Shown: positions 1 through 7,927, counted from the stretch's first letter. The stretch: DNA of 48,090 nt from an uncultured Caulobacter sp. (GCF_947036865.1 NZ_CAMQSF010000028.1:1-48090); one strand, 5' to 3'. The notes: generated by a model from the sequence alone, not told the origin. A program made the numbers and translations.

Positions 1-879
1 CGCCTGCACGCCGACCGCGCCGCGCGCGAGACCGACCGCGCGGCCGGCGAGGCGCGCGAGACCCGCGCGGCCCTGGTCGCCCACCTCGACGGCGCCCGCC
101 AGCGCTTCGCCGAGGTCGCCTCGGCCATTCGCGAGCAGGCCCGCATGGAGCCCGAGGAGCTGGGCCGCCACGTGGCCGGCGAGGCCGTGGCCGTGCCCAA
201 GGACGCCGCCGGGGTCGAGGCCCACCTGTTCGCCCTCGAACGCGAGCGCGACGCGATCGGGCCGGTGAACCTGCGGGCCGAGGAAGAGGCCCAGGAATAC
301 GCCGCCCGCCTGGAAAGCATGCGTACCGAGCGCGCCGATCTGTCGGGCGCGGTGGCCAAGCTGCGGGCGGGGATCGAGGAGCTGAACGCCGAGGGCCGCG
401 AGCGGCTGCTGGCGGCCTTCGACGTGATCAACGGCCACTTCCAGACCCTCTTCCAGGCCCTGTTCGGCGGCGGCCAGGCCGAGCTGCGGCTGATCGAGAG
501 CGAGGATCCGCTGGAGGCCGGGCTGGAGATCTTCGCCTGCCCGCCCGGCAAGCGTCTGGCCAGCATGAGCCTGATGAGCGGCGGCGAGCAGGCCCTGACC
601 GCCAGCGCCCTGATCTTCGGCGTGTTCCTGGCCAATCCGGCCCCGATCTGCGTGCTGGACGAGGTCGACGCGCCGCTCGACGACGCCAATGTCGACCGCT
701 ACTGCAACATGCTCGACGAGATGCGCCGGCGCACCCAGACCCGCTTCATCGCCATCACCCACAACCCGGTGACCATGAGCCGCATGGACCGCCTGTTCGG
801 CGTGACCATGGCCGAGCGCGGAGTAAGCCAGCTGGTCAGCGTGGACCTGAGCACCGCCGAGAAGCTGGTGGCGGCTTAG
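1..879 (+). CDS. smc: Chromosome segregation protein SMC, C-terminal part (5' end outside window)
   Basis: The frame is open from the first base, so about 292 C-terminal residues of a roughly 1,100-1,200 residue protein are visible. They contain the end of the coiled coil and the C-terminal ATPase head. The ABC signature [12 protein letters not shown] and the Walker B/D-loop segment [14 protein letters not shown] are present, followed by the switch histidine in FIAITHN. SMC forms the ring that organises and separates sister chromosomes with ScpA/ScpB in the cytoplasm. The nearest internal Met (base 145) is not the real start. No accessory gene follows: the next gene converges from the other strand. 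Confidence 0.95.
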   Translation, partial: RLHADRAARETDRAAGEARETRAALVAHLDGARQRFAEVASAIREQARMEPEELGRHVAGEAVAVPKDAAGVEAHLFALERERDAIGPVNLRAEEEAQEYAARLESMRTERADLSGAVAKLRAGIEELNAEGRERLLAAFDVINGHFQTLFQALFGGGQAELRLIESEDPLEAGLEIFACPPGKRLASMSLMSGGEQALTASALIFGVFLANPAPICVLDEVDAPLDDANVDRYCNMLDEMRRRTQTRFIAITHNPVTMSRMDRLFGVTMAERGVSQLVSVDLSTAEKLVAA

Positions 880-909
880 GTCCGATGATGTCAGCCCCCA
901 AACACCCCG

Positions 910-1047
910 CCTTCCTGGGCCTTGTGCCCAGGACCCATGCTTGAGGCGGGCTCGGAGGATCGGATCATCGCGGCGGCGAGGCCAAGCTCTAACCCCTAGT
1001 CGCGGAATGTGCTGAACCCTGGATCCTGGGCACAAGGCCCAGGAAGG
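910..1047. repeat. Mirrored palindromic intergenic repeat (two 24-bp arms)
   Basis: Two 24-base arms (910-933 and 1024-1047) are exact reverse complements. Each arm is itself a hairpin, CCTGGGC-N5-GCCCAGG. The element fills the space between the convergent ends of smc and the TSUP gene. The right arm recurs base for base at 32144-32167, so it is a dispersed repeat. It may also act as a transcription barrier for both genes, although no T tract follows either arm. Confidence 0.8.
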
Positions 1048-1067
1048 CAGACCTAAGGGGTTAGCCC

Positions 1068-1862
1068 TCACAGACCTCTCAAGACATGCTCCGCCGCCAT
1101 CCGCAGCGGATTGGCCGGGTCGGCCAGCAGCTTCACGGCCATGGCGCAGGAGATCGTCACCAGCAGCGGCCGGATCAGCCGAGGCCCGAAACGCATGGCC
1201 AGCCGCGACCCGAGCTGGGCGCCGAGAAACGCCCCGGCCGCCATGGCCAGGCCCACCGGCCAGACGACCGTGCCCTTCAGGATGAACAGCGCCAGACTGC
1301 CGACATTGCTGGCGGCGTTGGCCAGCTTGGTGTGGGCCGTGGCCTTCAGCACGCCGTAGCCCAGCAGGGTGACGATCGCCACCATGTAGAAGGCTCCCGC
1401 GCCGGGACCGAAGATCCCGTCATAGAAGCCGACCAGCGGCGCGACGAAACAGGCGAACGGGATCAGCGCCAGTCGCGGGGCGACGTCCTCGGCCTTCAGC
1501 GCCCGCGAGAAGCCGAAATAGAGCGCGATGCCGATCAGCAGCAGGGGCACGACCGCGCGCAGCAGGCCCGGCGACAGCAGGCTGGCGCACAGGGCGCCGC
1601 ACAGGCCGGCGATCGCCGCGCCGAGCGCGACCGGCAGCGCGGTCTTCCAGTCGATCAGCCCGCGGCGAGCGAAGGCGCTGGTCGAGGAGATGGCGCTGAT
1701 GGCGCCCTGCAGCTTGTTCGTGCCCAAGGCCTGAACCGGCGATAGGCCCGCGAGCAGCAGGGCCGGCAGGGTCAGGAGGCCGCCGCCGCCGGCGATGGCG
1801 TCGATGGCCCCGGCCAGGGCCGCGACCACGAACAGGCCGACGACGAGATCGAGATGAACCAT
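1068..1862 (-). CDS. TSUP (TauE/SafE) family membrane transporter
   Basis: A 264-residue, very hydrophobic protein with about eight predicted membrane segments. It opens with a hydrophobic segment and the glycine-rich AIAGGGGLLTLPALL, the repeat signature of the TauE/SafE family; a second copy of the motif, IFGPGAGAFYMVAIV, lies at mid-protein. Family members export or import small organosulfur or organic anions across the inner membrane. The substrate here cannot be told from sequence. The length matches the usual 250-270. The gene converges on smc and has no obvious operon partner. Confidence 0.88.
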   Translation of the reverse strand: MVHLDLVVGLFVVAALAGAIDAIAGGGGLLTLPALLLAGLSPVQALGTNKLQGAISAISSTSAFARRGLIDWKTALPVALGAAIAGLCGALCASLLSPGLLRAVVPLLLIGIALYFGFSRALKAEDVAPRLALIPFACFVAPLVGFYDGIFGPGAGAFYMVAIVTLLGYGVLKATAHTKLANAASNVGSLALFILKGTVVWPVGLAMAAGAFLGAQLGSRLAMRFGPRLIRPLLVTISCAMAVKLLADPANPLRMAAEHVLRGL

Positions 1863-1895
1863 GGCTGGCTCATGATCCCGTTTGGCGCGGGGCGC

Positions 1896-1922
1896 AAAGA
1901 AAAAGGGCTCCCGAAGGAGCCC
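1896..1922 (-). terminator. Rho-independent terminator of the DUF6481 gene
   Basis: Read on the minus strand, GGGCTCC-TTCG-GGAGCCC is a 7-bp GC stem with a stable UUCG tetraloop, followed by TTTTTCTTT. It begins ten bases past the stop codon of the gene at 1932-2321. Confidence 0.9.
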
Positions 1923-1931
1923 TCATCAAGC

Positions 1932-2321
1932 TTAGCCCAGCAGGCTGGCCCACTGGTGGGCGCGGGACTGCTTGCTGTTGGTCGTCTTGCCCAGGGCGCG
2001 AAGCTCTTCACGTTCCTTGGCCTTCTCTTCCTTGCGAACCCGCATTTCGGCGGCTTCGAGCGCCTTGCGCTCCTTGCGCTCGGCGCGCTTGGCGGCCATC
2101 AGCTCCTCCTCGCGCGCCAGCGCTTCGAGACGGGCCTTTTCCTTGGCGGCGGCGCGGGCGGCGCGGACGGCTTCCAGTTCGGCGGCGCGCAGCTCCTCAC
2201 GCTTGTCGAAATCAGGATCCTGGACGGTCGGCTTGGCCTTGAACTTGGCCAGCATCGCCTTCTTGGCTTCCTGTTGGGCGGAAATACGATCGGCGAATCC
2301 GGTGTTCTTCAGGTGCGACAT
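1932..2321 (-). CDS. DUF6481 family small charged protein
   Basis: A 129-residue protein that is almost entirely Lys/Arg/Glu/Ala-rich and probably one long helix or coiled coil from about residue 40 to 110. The N-terminus (GFADRISAQQEAKKAML, then a KFKAKP stretch) matches my recollection of the alphaproteobacterial DUF6481 family, whose function is unknown. There is no signal peptide or membrane segment. It appears monocistronic, with its own terminator directly downstream. No good Shine-Dalgarno sequence precedes the ATG. High charge suggests nucleic-acid or ribosome contact, but that is a guess. Confidence 0.8.
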   Translation of the reverse strand: MSHLKNTGFADRISAQQEAKKAMLAKFKAKPTVQDPDFDKREELRAAELEAVRAARAAAKEKARLEALAREEELMAAKRAERKERKALEAAEMRVRKEEKAKEREELRALGKTTNSKQSRAHQWASLLG

Positions 2322-2577
2322 GAATCTTCGTGTTGTTAGGAGGCGGCGGCTCTAAAGCCCAATTCGGCGAAAAAATCAATGCGTCATCGGCGCCGGCCGC
2401 GCCTTGCCTAGGGGGAGCGGCCTTAAAGAGTACGCCTCATGTAGGGTCTCGTTCCCTGTTTCGACAGGGCCTGCCCCGAAGGAACCTCGGCGCGAACAGG
2501 GGAAGGTTTTGCCCCTCGCGGCGCCCGAACGCCAAATCCTTAAGTATTCCGGTCACTTGGCCCCGGATTCGCTCGCC

Positions 2578-2602
2578 TTGACGCACCGCGGCGAGGTCTA
2601 TA
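2578..2602 (+). promoter_or_regulatory. Predicted housekeeping promoter of the Fo ATP synthase operon
   Basis: TTGACGC (2578-2584), a 12-base spacer, then TCTATAGG (2597-2604) match the Caulobacter housekeeping pattern TTGACGS-N10-14-GCTANAWC, apart from the first and last bases of the -10. Transcription would begin near 2610, just ahead of either possible atpI start. The rest of the 2322-2577 gap holds no gene that I can support. Confidence 0.6.
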
Positions 2603-2680
2603 GGTTCCGCGCCGATCAAGCCGGCCGGAAAAGCGCCTTGTTTTGGCGTGTCCGCGGCGTTTTCGGACCTGCCGCTTCCC

Positions 2681-3061
2681 ATGCCCAAGGCCGACGACCC
2701 GAACGACAAGGCTCTCTCGAGCCTCGACGCTCGGCTCGACGCATTTGAGGCGAGGAAGGCGGCGGAAAGACCGGCGAAGGCCGCGTCCGAAAAGGCCAGC
2801 CAGGACGGCTACCGCCTTCTGGCGGATCTGATCGGTGGCGTACTGGTGGGGCTCGGCTTTGGCTGGCTGCTCGACCGCTACGCCCACACGGGGCCCTGGG
2901 GCATGGTCGGCGGACTGCTGATCGGTCTGGGGCTCGCGATTTTCTCCATCGTCCGCAAGGCGATGAAACTGAGCGCGCAGGCGTCGGCGTCCTCCCGGTC
3001 GGGAGAGCCCGGCGAAGACACGGGAGACGGGTCAACCGTCCCCAAGCAGAAGAGAGACTAG
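2681..3061 (+). CDS. atpI: ATP synthase assembly protein AtpI
   Basis: First gene of the Fo operon. The protein of 126 residues has two membrane segments (LIGGVLVGLGFGWLLDRY and GMVGGLLIGLGLAIFSIV), typical of AtpI/Atp1, which helps assemble the c-ring. A charged, Ala/Lys-rich N-terminal region and a hydrophilic tail flank them. I chose the ATG at 2681 (MPKADDPNDK); an in-frame GTG at 2648 would add 11 residues and cannot be excluded, since neither has a strong ribosome site. It ends four bases before the TTG proposed for atpB, implying coupled translation. Confidence 0.85.
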   Translation: MPKADDPNDKALSSLDARLDAFEARKAAERPAKAASEKASQDGYRLLADLIGGVLVGLGFGWLLDRYAHTGPWGMVGGLLIGLGLAIFSIVRKAMKLSAQASASSRSGEPGEDTGDGSTVPKQKRD

Positions 3062-3065
3062 GGCC

Positions 3066-3857
3066 TTGGCCACGCCGATCGACCCGATGCACCAGTTCAT
3101 GATCCAGAAGATCGTGACGCTGCCGACCGTGAACGTTCCGGGCCTGGGCGCGATCGACCTGTCGATCAACAATTCCATCGCCGCCATGCTGCTGGCCGCG
3201 ACCCTGATCATCGTGTTCTACGCCCTGGCGGGCAAGGGCGAGGTCGTCCCCGGCCGCCTGCAGACCACGGGCGAGCTGCTGTACGGGCTGGTCGACGGCC
3301 TGACGAGCTCGATCATCGGTCACGACGGCAAGAAGTACCTGCCGTTCGTGTTCACGCTGTTCTCGCTGATCCTGTTCTGCAACCTGCAAGGCATGCTGTT
3401 CGGCTGGACCGGCAACTTCCTGGGCTTCACCGCCAGCTCGCAGCTGGCCGTCACCCTGACGCTGGGCATGATGGTGATCCTGACCGTGATCGGCGTCGGC
3501 TTCGCCAAGAACGGCCTGAAGTTCTTCAAGCTGTTCGCGCCGTCGGGCGTGCCGTGGCCGCTGCTGTTCCTGCTGGTGCCGATCGAGTTCATCTCGTTCC
3601 TCATCCGCCCGATCACCCTGGCCCTGCGTCTGTTCGGCAACATGCTGGGCGGCCACGTGGTGCTGAAGATCTTCGCGACCTTCGTGGCGATCCTGCTGGC
3701 CATGGCCCCCGCGTACTGGGCCGTCGGCGCGCTGGCGCTTTCCTCCGTCGTCGCCCTGACGGCGCTCGAGTTCATGGTGGCCTTCCTTCAGGCCTTCGTG
3801 TTCGCGGTGCTCACCTGCGTCTATCTCAACGACGTCGTGCACCTCGACAGCCACTGA
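3066..3857 (+). CDS. atpB: F1Fo ATP synthase subunit a
   Basis: Subunit a forms the two proton half-channels against the c-ring in the inner membrane. The 263-residue product has several hydrophobic helices, and the essential arginine lies in ITLALRLFGNM (Arg188 with this start), the family hallmark. The start used is TTG at 3066, right after atpI; an ATG at 3087 (MHQFMIQK) would shorten the protein by seven residues and is a fair alternative. Position between atpI and atpE matches the split alphaproteobacterial Fo operon. Confidence 0.95.
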   Translation: MATPIDPMHQFMIQKIVTLPTVNVPGLGAIDLSINNSIAAMLLAATLIIVFYALAGKGEVVPGRLQTTGELLYGLVDGLTSSIIGHDGKKYLPFVFTLFSLILFCNLQGMLFGWTGNFLGFTASSQLAVTLTLGMMVILTVIGVGFAKNGLKFFKLFAPSGVPWPLLFLLVPIEFISFLIRPITLALRLFGNMLGGHVVLKIFATFVAILLAMAPAYWAVGALALSSVVALTALEFMVAFLQAFVFAVLTCVYLNDVVHLDSH

Positions 3858-3904
3858 TCACCCTCTAGTTTTTCCAACAAATACCCTTCCAAGGAGTCTC
3901 AATC

Positions 3905-4132
3905 ATGGACGCTACTGCTGCGAAGTACATCGGCGCTGGCTTGGCCATGCTCGGCATGATCGGCGCGGGCGTTGGCCTGGGCGTGATGTTCGGCAACTAC
4001 TTCCAAGGCGCCCTGCGCAACCCGACCGCCGCCGCTCAAGAGCGCCCGATGCTGTTCCTGGGCATGGCGCTGACGGAAGCCCTGGGCATCTTCGCCCTGG
4101 TCATCGCCTTCCTGATCCTGTTCGCGAAGTGA
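3905..4132 (+). CDS. atpE: F1Fo ATP synthase subunit c (proteolipid)
   Basis: A 75-residue hairpin of two membrane helices forming the rotating c-ring. The polar loop contains ALRNPTAAAQ and the proton-carrying carboxylate is Glu58 in GMALTEALGIF. A strong Shine-Dalgarno, AAGGAG at 3891-3896, lies eight bases before the ATG, fitting the high copy number (about 10-15) needed per enzyme. It is separated from atpB by 47 bases and followed by a GC hairpin. Confidence 0.97.
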   Translation: MDATAAKYIGAGLAMLGMIGAGVGLGVMFGNYFQGALRNPTAAAQERPMLFLGMALTEALGIFALVIAFLILFAK

Positions 4133-4139
4133 TCCACGA

Positions 4140-4169
4140 CCGGGGCGCGCCTTCGCGGCCGCGCCCCGG
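4140..4169 (+). terminator. GC hairpin between atpE and atpF' (partial terminator or mRNA-stability element)
   Basis: Ten perfect base pairs, CCGGGGCGCG (4140-4149) with CGCGCCCCGG (4160-4169), follow the atpE stop by seven bases. A broken T-rich stretch (TTCCTTGTTTT) comes after. Because atpF' and atpF belong to the same operon, it is more likely to attenuate or to protect the 3' end of the atpE message than to stop all transcription. Confidence 0.6.
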
Positions 4170-4250
4170 TTCCTTGTTTTAAAGCGTCCGTTCGGCGCGG
4201 CTCCATTGAGCACGTCTCCAGGACGCTCCAGCTAAGAGGCGCCCTCGCCC

Positions 4251-4784
4251 ATGGCGACGGAACATCAAGGCGCGGTCGAGTCGACTGAAGCTCCCCAGCA
4301 CGAAAGCGGCGGCCTTCCGCAGCTGCAGTTCGAGCACTGGGGCGGTCAGATCGTTTGGCTGCTGCTCATCTTCGCCGTGCTCTACACGGTGCTGTCGAAG
4401 GCTCTGCTGCCCCGCGTCAGCGGCGCGATCGACGAGCGCGGCGCCAAGATCGCCGGCGACATCGCCGACGCCCGTCGCCTGAAGGACGAGGCCGAGGTCC
4501 AGGCTCGCGCCGCGGCGGCTGAAGTCGCCGAGGCCCGCGCCAAGGCTCAGAAGACCGCGGCCGACGCCAAGGCCAAGGCTTCGGCCGAAGCCGCCGAGCG
4601 TCAGGCCAAGGAAGAGGCCATCCTGGCCGAGAAGCTGGCCGCGGCCGAGGCTTCGATCCAGGCCGCCCGCGACGCGGCCATGAGCCAGGTCCGCGTCGTG
4701 GCCGAGGAGACGGCCGGCGCGATCGTCGAAAAGCTGACCGGCAAGGCGGCCTCGGCCGCCGAGCTGAAGTCTGCCCTGGCCTAA
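4251..4784 (+). CDS. atpF': F1Fo ATP synthase subunit b' (peripheral stalk)
   Basis: A 177-residue stalk protein: a soluble N-terminal tail (residues 1-30), one membrane helix (about 32-54, GGQIVWLLLIFAVLYTVLSK), then a long Ala/Lys/Glu helix to the C-terminus. Photosynthetic and many alphaproteobacteria carry two diverged b subunits; the longer N-terminal tail and the position directly after atpE mark this one as b'. It forms a heterodimer with b (next gene) that holds F1 against rotation. The atpF ATG follows 12 bases after its stop. Confidence 0.9.
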   Translation: MATEHQGAVESTEAPQHESGGLPQLQFEHWGGQIVWLLLIFAVLYTVLSKALLPRVSGAIDERGAKIAGDIADARRLKDEAEVQARAAAAEVAEARAKAQKTAADAKAKASAEAAERQAKEEAILAEKLAAAEASIQAARDAAMSQVRVVAEETAGAIVEKLTGKAASAAELKSALA

Positions 4785-4796
4785 GGAGCGTCGACG

Positions 4797-5306
4797 ATGG
4801 AACACGAATCCCTGTTCAGCCTGGCCAACCCGGAACTGTGGGTCCTGGTCGGCCTCGTGCTGTTCATCGGCCTGCTGATCTATATGAAGGTGCTTCCGGG
4901 CGCCCTGTTCAGCGCGCTCGACGCCCACGCCGCCAGGATCAAGGCCGAGCTCGACGAGGCCCAGCAGCTGCGGGAAGAGGCGCAAGCCCTGCTCGCGGAC
5001 GTCAAGGCCCAGCGCGAGGAGGCCGAGCGTCAGGCCGCCGGCATGCTGGAAGCCGCCAAGGCCGACGCCAAGCGTCTGGCCGAGGAAGCCAAGGAAAAGC
5101 TCGAGGAGCAGATCAAGCGCCGCGCCGAGATGGCCGAACGCAAGATCGCCCAGGCCGAGGCGCAAGCCGCCGCCGACGTGAAGGCCGCCGCGGTGGATCT
5201 CGCCGCCCAGGCCGCCGAGACCGTCCTGGCCGCCCGCCTCGCCGGCGCCAAGACCGACCCGCTGGCGGACGCCGCCATCGGCCAGATGGGCGCCAAGCTG
5301 CAATAG
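4797..5306 (+). CDS. atpF: F1Fo ATP synthase subunit b (peripheral stalk)
   Basis: A 169-residue protein with a membrane helix at about residues 13-31 ([18 protein letters not shown]) and a long, heptad-like charged helix (residues 40-150) that reaches up F1 to the delta subunit. AAGGAGCG precedes the ATG. It is the last gene of the operon, followed by a strong terminator. F1 genes are not in this window, as expected for the split operon. Confidence 0.93.
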   Translation: MEHESLFSLANPELWVLVGLVLFIGLLIYMKVLPGALFSALDAHAARIKAELDEAQQLREEAQALLADVKAQREEAERQAAGMLEAAKADAKRLAEEAKEKLEEQIKRRAEMAERKIAQAEAQAAADVKAAAVDLAAQAAETVLAARLAGAKTDPLADAAIGQMGAKLQ

Positions 5307-5336
5307 CGGCCGGCGACGTCGGGTAGACAAAAGGAA

Positions 5337-5367
5337 GGGCGCGGATCGCGAGGTCCGCGCCCTTTTT
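5337..5367 (+). terminator. Rho-independent terminator of the Fo operon
   Basis: GGGCGCGGA (5337-5345) pairs perfectly with TCCGCGCCC (5354-5362) across an eight-base loop, followed by TTTTT. It lies 30 bases past the atpF stop. The facing gene at 5406-6053 converges on it; on that strand TTCCTTTT follows the stem, so it could serve both. Confidence 0.92.
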
Positions 5368-5405
5368 CTTGGCTAATGCCGAGCGCGGACCCAGAGAGGC
5401 CTCGA

Positions 5406-6053
5406 TCAGCGACCCAGAACCCTGACCAGCCGCAGGCCGACATTGTCGATGCCGGGATTCTGTTCCGAGAAGACCCGGCGATGGCTGTAGTGCTCCCACG
5501 CCAGTTCCGCCGACCAGCGAGGGCTCAGGCGAACGCCGAGGGCGGCGTTGGGATTGAACAGCACCTTGGATCCAAACGAGGTTCGCCGCCGATAGATGTC
5601 GTAGCGACGCGTCGCCTCGCCACGATCCAGCCCGGGCTGGAACGGATCCGGGGTGAACCGATAGCCGTCGATCACGGTCAGCCCGACGCCCCCTTGGGCG
5701 TAGACGCGTCCGCCCAGCAGGCTCTGGCGCCACTCGGCGCCCACGCTGGCGAAGCTGGTGCGTCCGTCGGTGTTGATCTGCAGCTTTCCGGTCAGCCGGG
5801 GCTTGAGCAGGATCCGCAGCGGCGCGCCGCGATAGACGAGCTCGACATCGACCGTGCCGTTCTCCTCCTGGCCCTCGTAGATCTGGCCAGGGGGGAGCGC
5901 GGGCAGGTCGAACACCAGCCGGCTGCCCAGCGGATGGAAATTCGCCCCATGCCGAAGGACGCCGACGCCGACCTCCGCGCCGTCCTGGGCCCTGGCCGCG
6001 GTCGACGCCAGCGCGAGCGAGACGCACAGAACGCTCGTTTTCCAGCCAATCAT
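5406..6053 (-). CDS. Lipid A 3-O-deacylase (PagL)-like outer-membrane protein
   Basis: A 215-residue protein with a signal peptide ending near ARA-QDG (residues 1-22), then alternating polar/hydrophobic strands expected of an eight-stranded barrel. The C-terminal WEHYSHRR and NPGIDNVGL segments match the PagL active site: His188 and Ser190 (H-x-S) and an acidic residue, Asp203, where PagL of Pseudomonas has Glu. Family members remove the 3-O acyl chain of lipid A in the outer membrane. The Glu-to-Asp change and His in place of the usual Asn after Ser leave activity uncertain. Confidence 0.78.
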   Translation of the reverse strand: MIGWKTSVLCVSLALASTAARAQDGAEVGVGVLRHGANFHPLGSRLVFDLPALPPGQIYEGQEENGTVDVELVYRGAPLRILLKPRLTGKLQINTDGRTSFASVGAEWRQSLLGGRVYAQGGVGLTVIDGYRFTPDPFQPGLDRGEATRRYDIYRRRTSFGSKVLFNPNAALGVRLSPRWSAELAWEHYSHRRVFSEQNPGIDNVGLRLVRVLGR

Positions 6054-6139
6054 TCAACTCTCCTCGCAAGCGGGACTTCTCCCAGCCCCTCGCGATCGTG
6101 TAGGATAAAAATATCTTTTCGTAAAACAGAAAGATTATT

Positions 6140-6763
6140 ATGCAAAACGGGTATGGGCTCGCGAGCCACCAAGCCAGGCTCTGCCGCGCCATGGGAGCGG
6201 TGTTCCTGTTGGCCGCCCTGGCGGTCACGATCGTGATCGTCGTCGCGGGGACCTCGCCCGGCGCGTCGCCGATCTGCGGCGTCGACGGCTGCGAATGGCG
6301 CAACCGCCCCGTCGACCTGCTGGACGACGACATCGCCTCGCAGGTCATCGCCACGCCCGAACATCGGCGCGCCTTCGAGGCCTTCGTCCGCCGGCCGGAC
6401 GTCCGGTTCGAGCTGGCCGCCGTCGAGGTCTTCAACCGAGGCCCGCTGGCGCTTCTGCTGCTGGGCGTCGGCGTGGCTTTGCGCCGCCTGGCCGGAGACG
6501 CGCCGAACGCGCTGGGCCAGGCCCTGCGCTGGCTGCGCTTGGCGTCGCTGGCCGCCATCGCCTGGGCGCTGACCAGCCCGATTCATGAGAGCCTGCGGGC
6601 GACCGTCCTCTCCGGCGGCACGCCGACAGGCCCTAAGCTGGAGCTATGGATTTACCTCGACAGGATCGGCGGCGGCCTGCTTCTGGGACTCGCCGCCTAC
6701 GCCGCCGTCTGGGCGATCGAGGCCGGGCTTGCGGCGCGGCGCGATCTGGACAACTTCATCTGA
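6140..6763 (+). CDS. DUF2975-like membrane protein
   Basis: A 207-residue protein with four predicted membrane segments (about 18-38, 100-112, 130-147 and 172-190) and an extracytoplasmic stretch between the first two. The C-terminus, with a glycine-rich last helix and then ARRDLDNFI, resembles the end of DUF2975 proteins, which pair with small YozG-type HTH regulators; such a gene follows here, overlapping its stop by one base. Function unknown. The upstream region shared with the PagL-like gene is AT-rich (6100-6139) and likely holds the promoter; the ribosome site is weak. Confidence 0.65.
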   Translation: MQNGYGLASHQARLCRAMGAVFLLAALAVTIVIVVAGTSPGASPICGVDGCEWRNRPVDLLDDDIASQVIATPEHRRAFEAFVRRPDVRFELAAVEVFNRGPLALLLLGVGVALRRLAGDAPNALGQALRWLRLASLAAIAWALTSPIHESLRATVLSGGTPTGPKLELWIYLDRIGGGLLLGLAAYAAVWAIEAGLAARRDLDNFI

Positions 6764-6999
6764 TGCCCATCATCGTCAATCTCGACGTCATGCTCGCCCG
6801 GCGGAAGATCCGCTCCAAGGAGCTCGCCGAGGCGATCGGCATCACCGAGTCGAACCTCTCCCTGCTGAAGTCGGGCAAGGTGAAGGGGGTGCGCTTCTCG
6901 ACGCTGGCGGCGATCTGCCGCTATCTGGACTGCGCGCCGGGCGACCTGCTGGGGTACGAATATTCCGACGACGACATCGAGGGCGGCGACGCCCTCTAG
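6763..6999 (+). CDS. YozG-type small HTH (Cro/CI) transcriptional regulator
   Basis: A 78-residue helix-turn-helix protein. I place the start at ATG 6763, which shares its A-less TGATG junction with the preceding stop, giving translational coupling; a longer reading from 6646 lies inside the upstream gene. Residues 5-65 form a five-helix HTH with ELAEAIGITESNLSLLKSGK as the DNA-contacting part. C-terminal EYSDDD is typical of this compact family. The partner is the membrane protein just upstream; it probably regulates its own two-gene unit. Confidence 0.85.
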   Translation: MPIIVNLDVMLARRKIRSKELAEAIGITESNLSLLKSGKVKGVRFSTLAAICRYLDCAPGDLLGYEYSDDDIEGGDAL

Positions 7000-7005
7000 A
7001 GCCCG

Positions 7006-7035
7006 TCTGTTTCGAATGGAGTCATTCGAAACAGA
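7006..7035. terminator. Perfect 13-bp hairpin between convergent genes
   Basis: TCTGTTTCGAATG (7006-7018) and CATTCGAAACAGA (7023-7035) pair perfectly around a GAGT loop. It lies exactly between the ends of the HTH gene and the minus-strand PGPGW gene. No T tract follows, so it may be a bidirectional factor-dependent barrier or an intergenic repeat. It is less GC-rich than its surroundings. Confidence 0.5.
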
Positions 7036-7043
7036 TAAACGCC

Positions 7044-7511
7044 CTAGGCCGAAACCGCCGGCGTCGCGACGCTCTTCGCCGTCTTGCGCGCCAGATACCG
7101 CTTCACCCGCTTGCGGGTCTTGACCAGCAGCCGCCAGCGGGCCCTGCGCAGCACCAGCTTCTCGGTACGGAGCATCTGCTGCCACACGACCAGCAGCACC
7201 TCGGGCTCGCGGCGCATCAGGCGGCGAATCGGGAACACCAGCTTAGGGTGACGCTTCTGCCAGCGGATGAAGGTCTTGCGGGCCTGGAACGAGTAGCGCA
7301 GCACGATCATCAGCCCGATGACCAGCAGCGGCAGGCCCAGGTGTCCAGGCAGCGGCGTCAGCACCGCGCCGGCCAGGATCACCAGCGAGCCGAAGCCGAT
7401 GGCGATCCAGCGATAGGCCCGGGCCGCGGACTCGCGCAGCAGCAGAGCCAGCCGCGCCCTGCGACGGACCCTGTGCTTGATGTCGTCGATTCTGGCGACC
7501 GTGGCGTTCAC
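7044..7511 (-). CDS. PGPGW-type transmembrane protein, downstream paralog
   Basis: A 155-residue protein starting at GTG 7511, whose GTGA overlaps the stop of the upstream paralog by four bases. It has one or two membrane helices (about 35-75) around the motif TPLPGHLGLPLLVIG, then a basic tail with KLVFPIRRLMRREPEV. That tail is nearly repeated in the neighbour, so the two arose by tandem duplication. The PLPG-x-x-G core resembles the PGPGW family (PF09656), of unknown function. The long, basic C-terminus likely faces the cytoplasm. Confidence 0.72.
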   Translation of the reverse strand: MNATVARIDDIKHRVRRRARLALLLRESAARAYRWIAIGFGSLVILAGAVLTPLPGHLGLPLLVIGLMIVLRYSFQARKTFIRWQKRHPKLVFPIRRLMRREPEVLLVVWQQMLRTEKLVLRRARWRLLVKTRKRVKRYLARKTAKSVATPAVSA

Positions 7512-7927
7512 CGCGTCGCCCGCTTCGTCGCGCGCCGACGCAGCGCCTTGCGCCAGCGCGACGCCACCCGGTAACGGGCCGGCGCGACGAGCCGCTCGAC
7601 GCGCAGCACCTGCTGCCAGGCCACCGGAAACACCTCGGGCTCGCGGCGCAGCAGGCGACGGATCGGGAAGACCAGACGCGGATGGGCGTGCTGGAACCGG
7701 ACGAAGTGCTTGCGAGCCTTGAACGAGTTGCGAAGGATCAGCATCAGGCCCACGACCATGACCGGCAGCCCCATGGGGCCGGGCAGCGGCGCGATCAGCA
7801 CGCCGGCGACGACGATCAGCAGGCCGACAATGACCAGCGACACGCGCCAAAAGCGCGCCACGAGGTCTCGGGCGAGGTCATCGGCGGTCCGGCGGGCGCG
7901 CGGCATGGCGAAGGCGAGAGCGGTCAT
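7508..7927 (-). CDS. PGPGW-type transmembrane protein, upstream paralog
   Basis: A 139-residue protein with a hydrophobic pair of helices (about 27-70) containing APLPGPMGLPVMVVG, followed by the basic segment RLVFPIRRLLRREPEV shared with its downstream paralog. ATG at 7927 is the only good start. The stop overlaps the next gene's GTG, so the two proteins are probably made in equal amounts and may form a heteromer. Downstream of gcvPB on the same strand, 132 bases apart with a hairpin between. Confidence 0.75.
   Translation of the reverse strand: MTALAFAMPRARRTADDLARDLVARFWRVSLVIVGLLIVVAGVLIAPLPGPMGLPVMVVGLMLILRNSFKARKHFVRFQHAHPRLVFPIRRLLRREPEVFPVAWQQVLRVERLVAPARYRVASRWRKALRRRATKRATR

Noticed and set aside
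6646..6999. 117-codon reading of the HTH regulator
   Set aside because: The extra N-terminus is frame-shifted sequence of the upstream membrane protein; ATG 6763 gives the normal HTH length.
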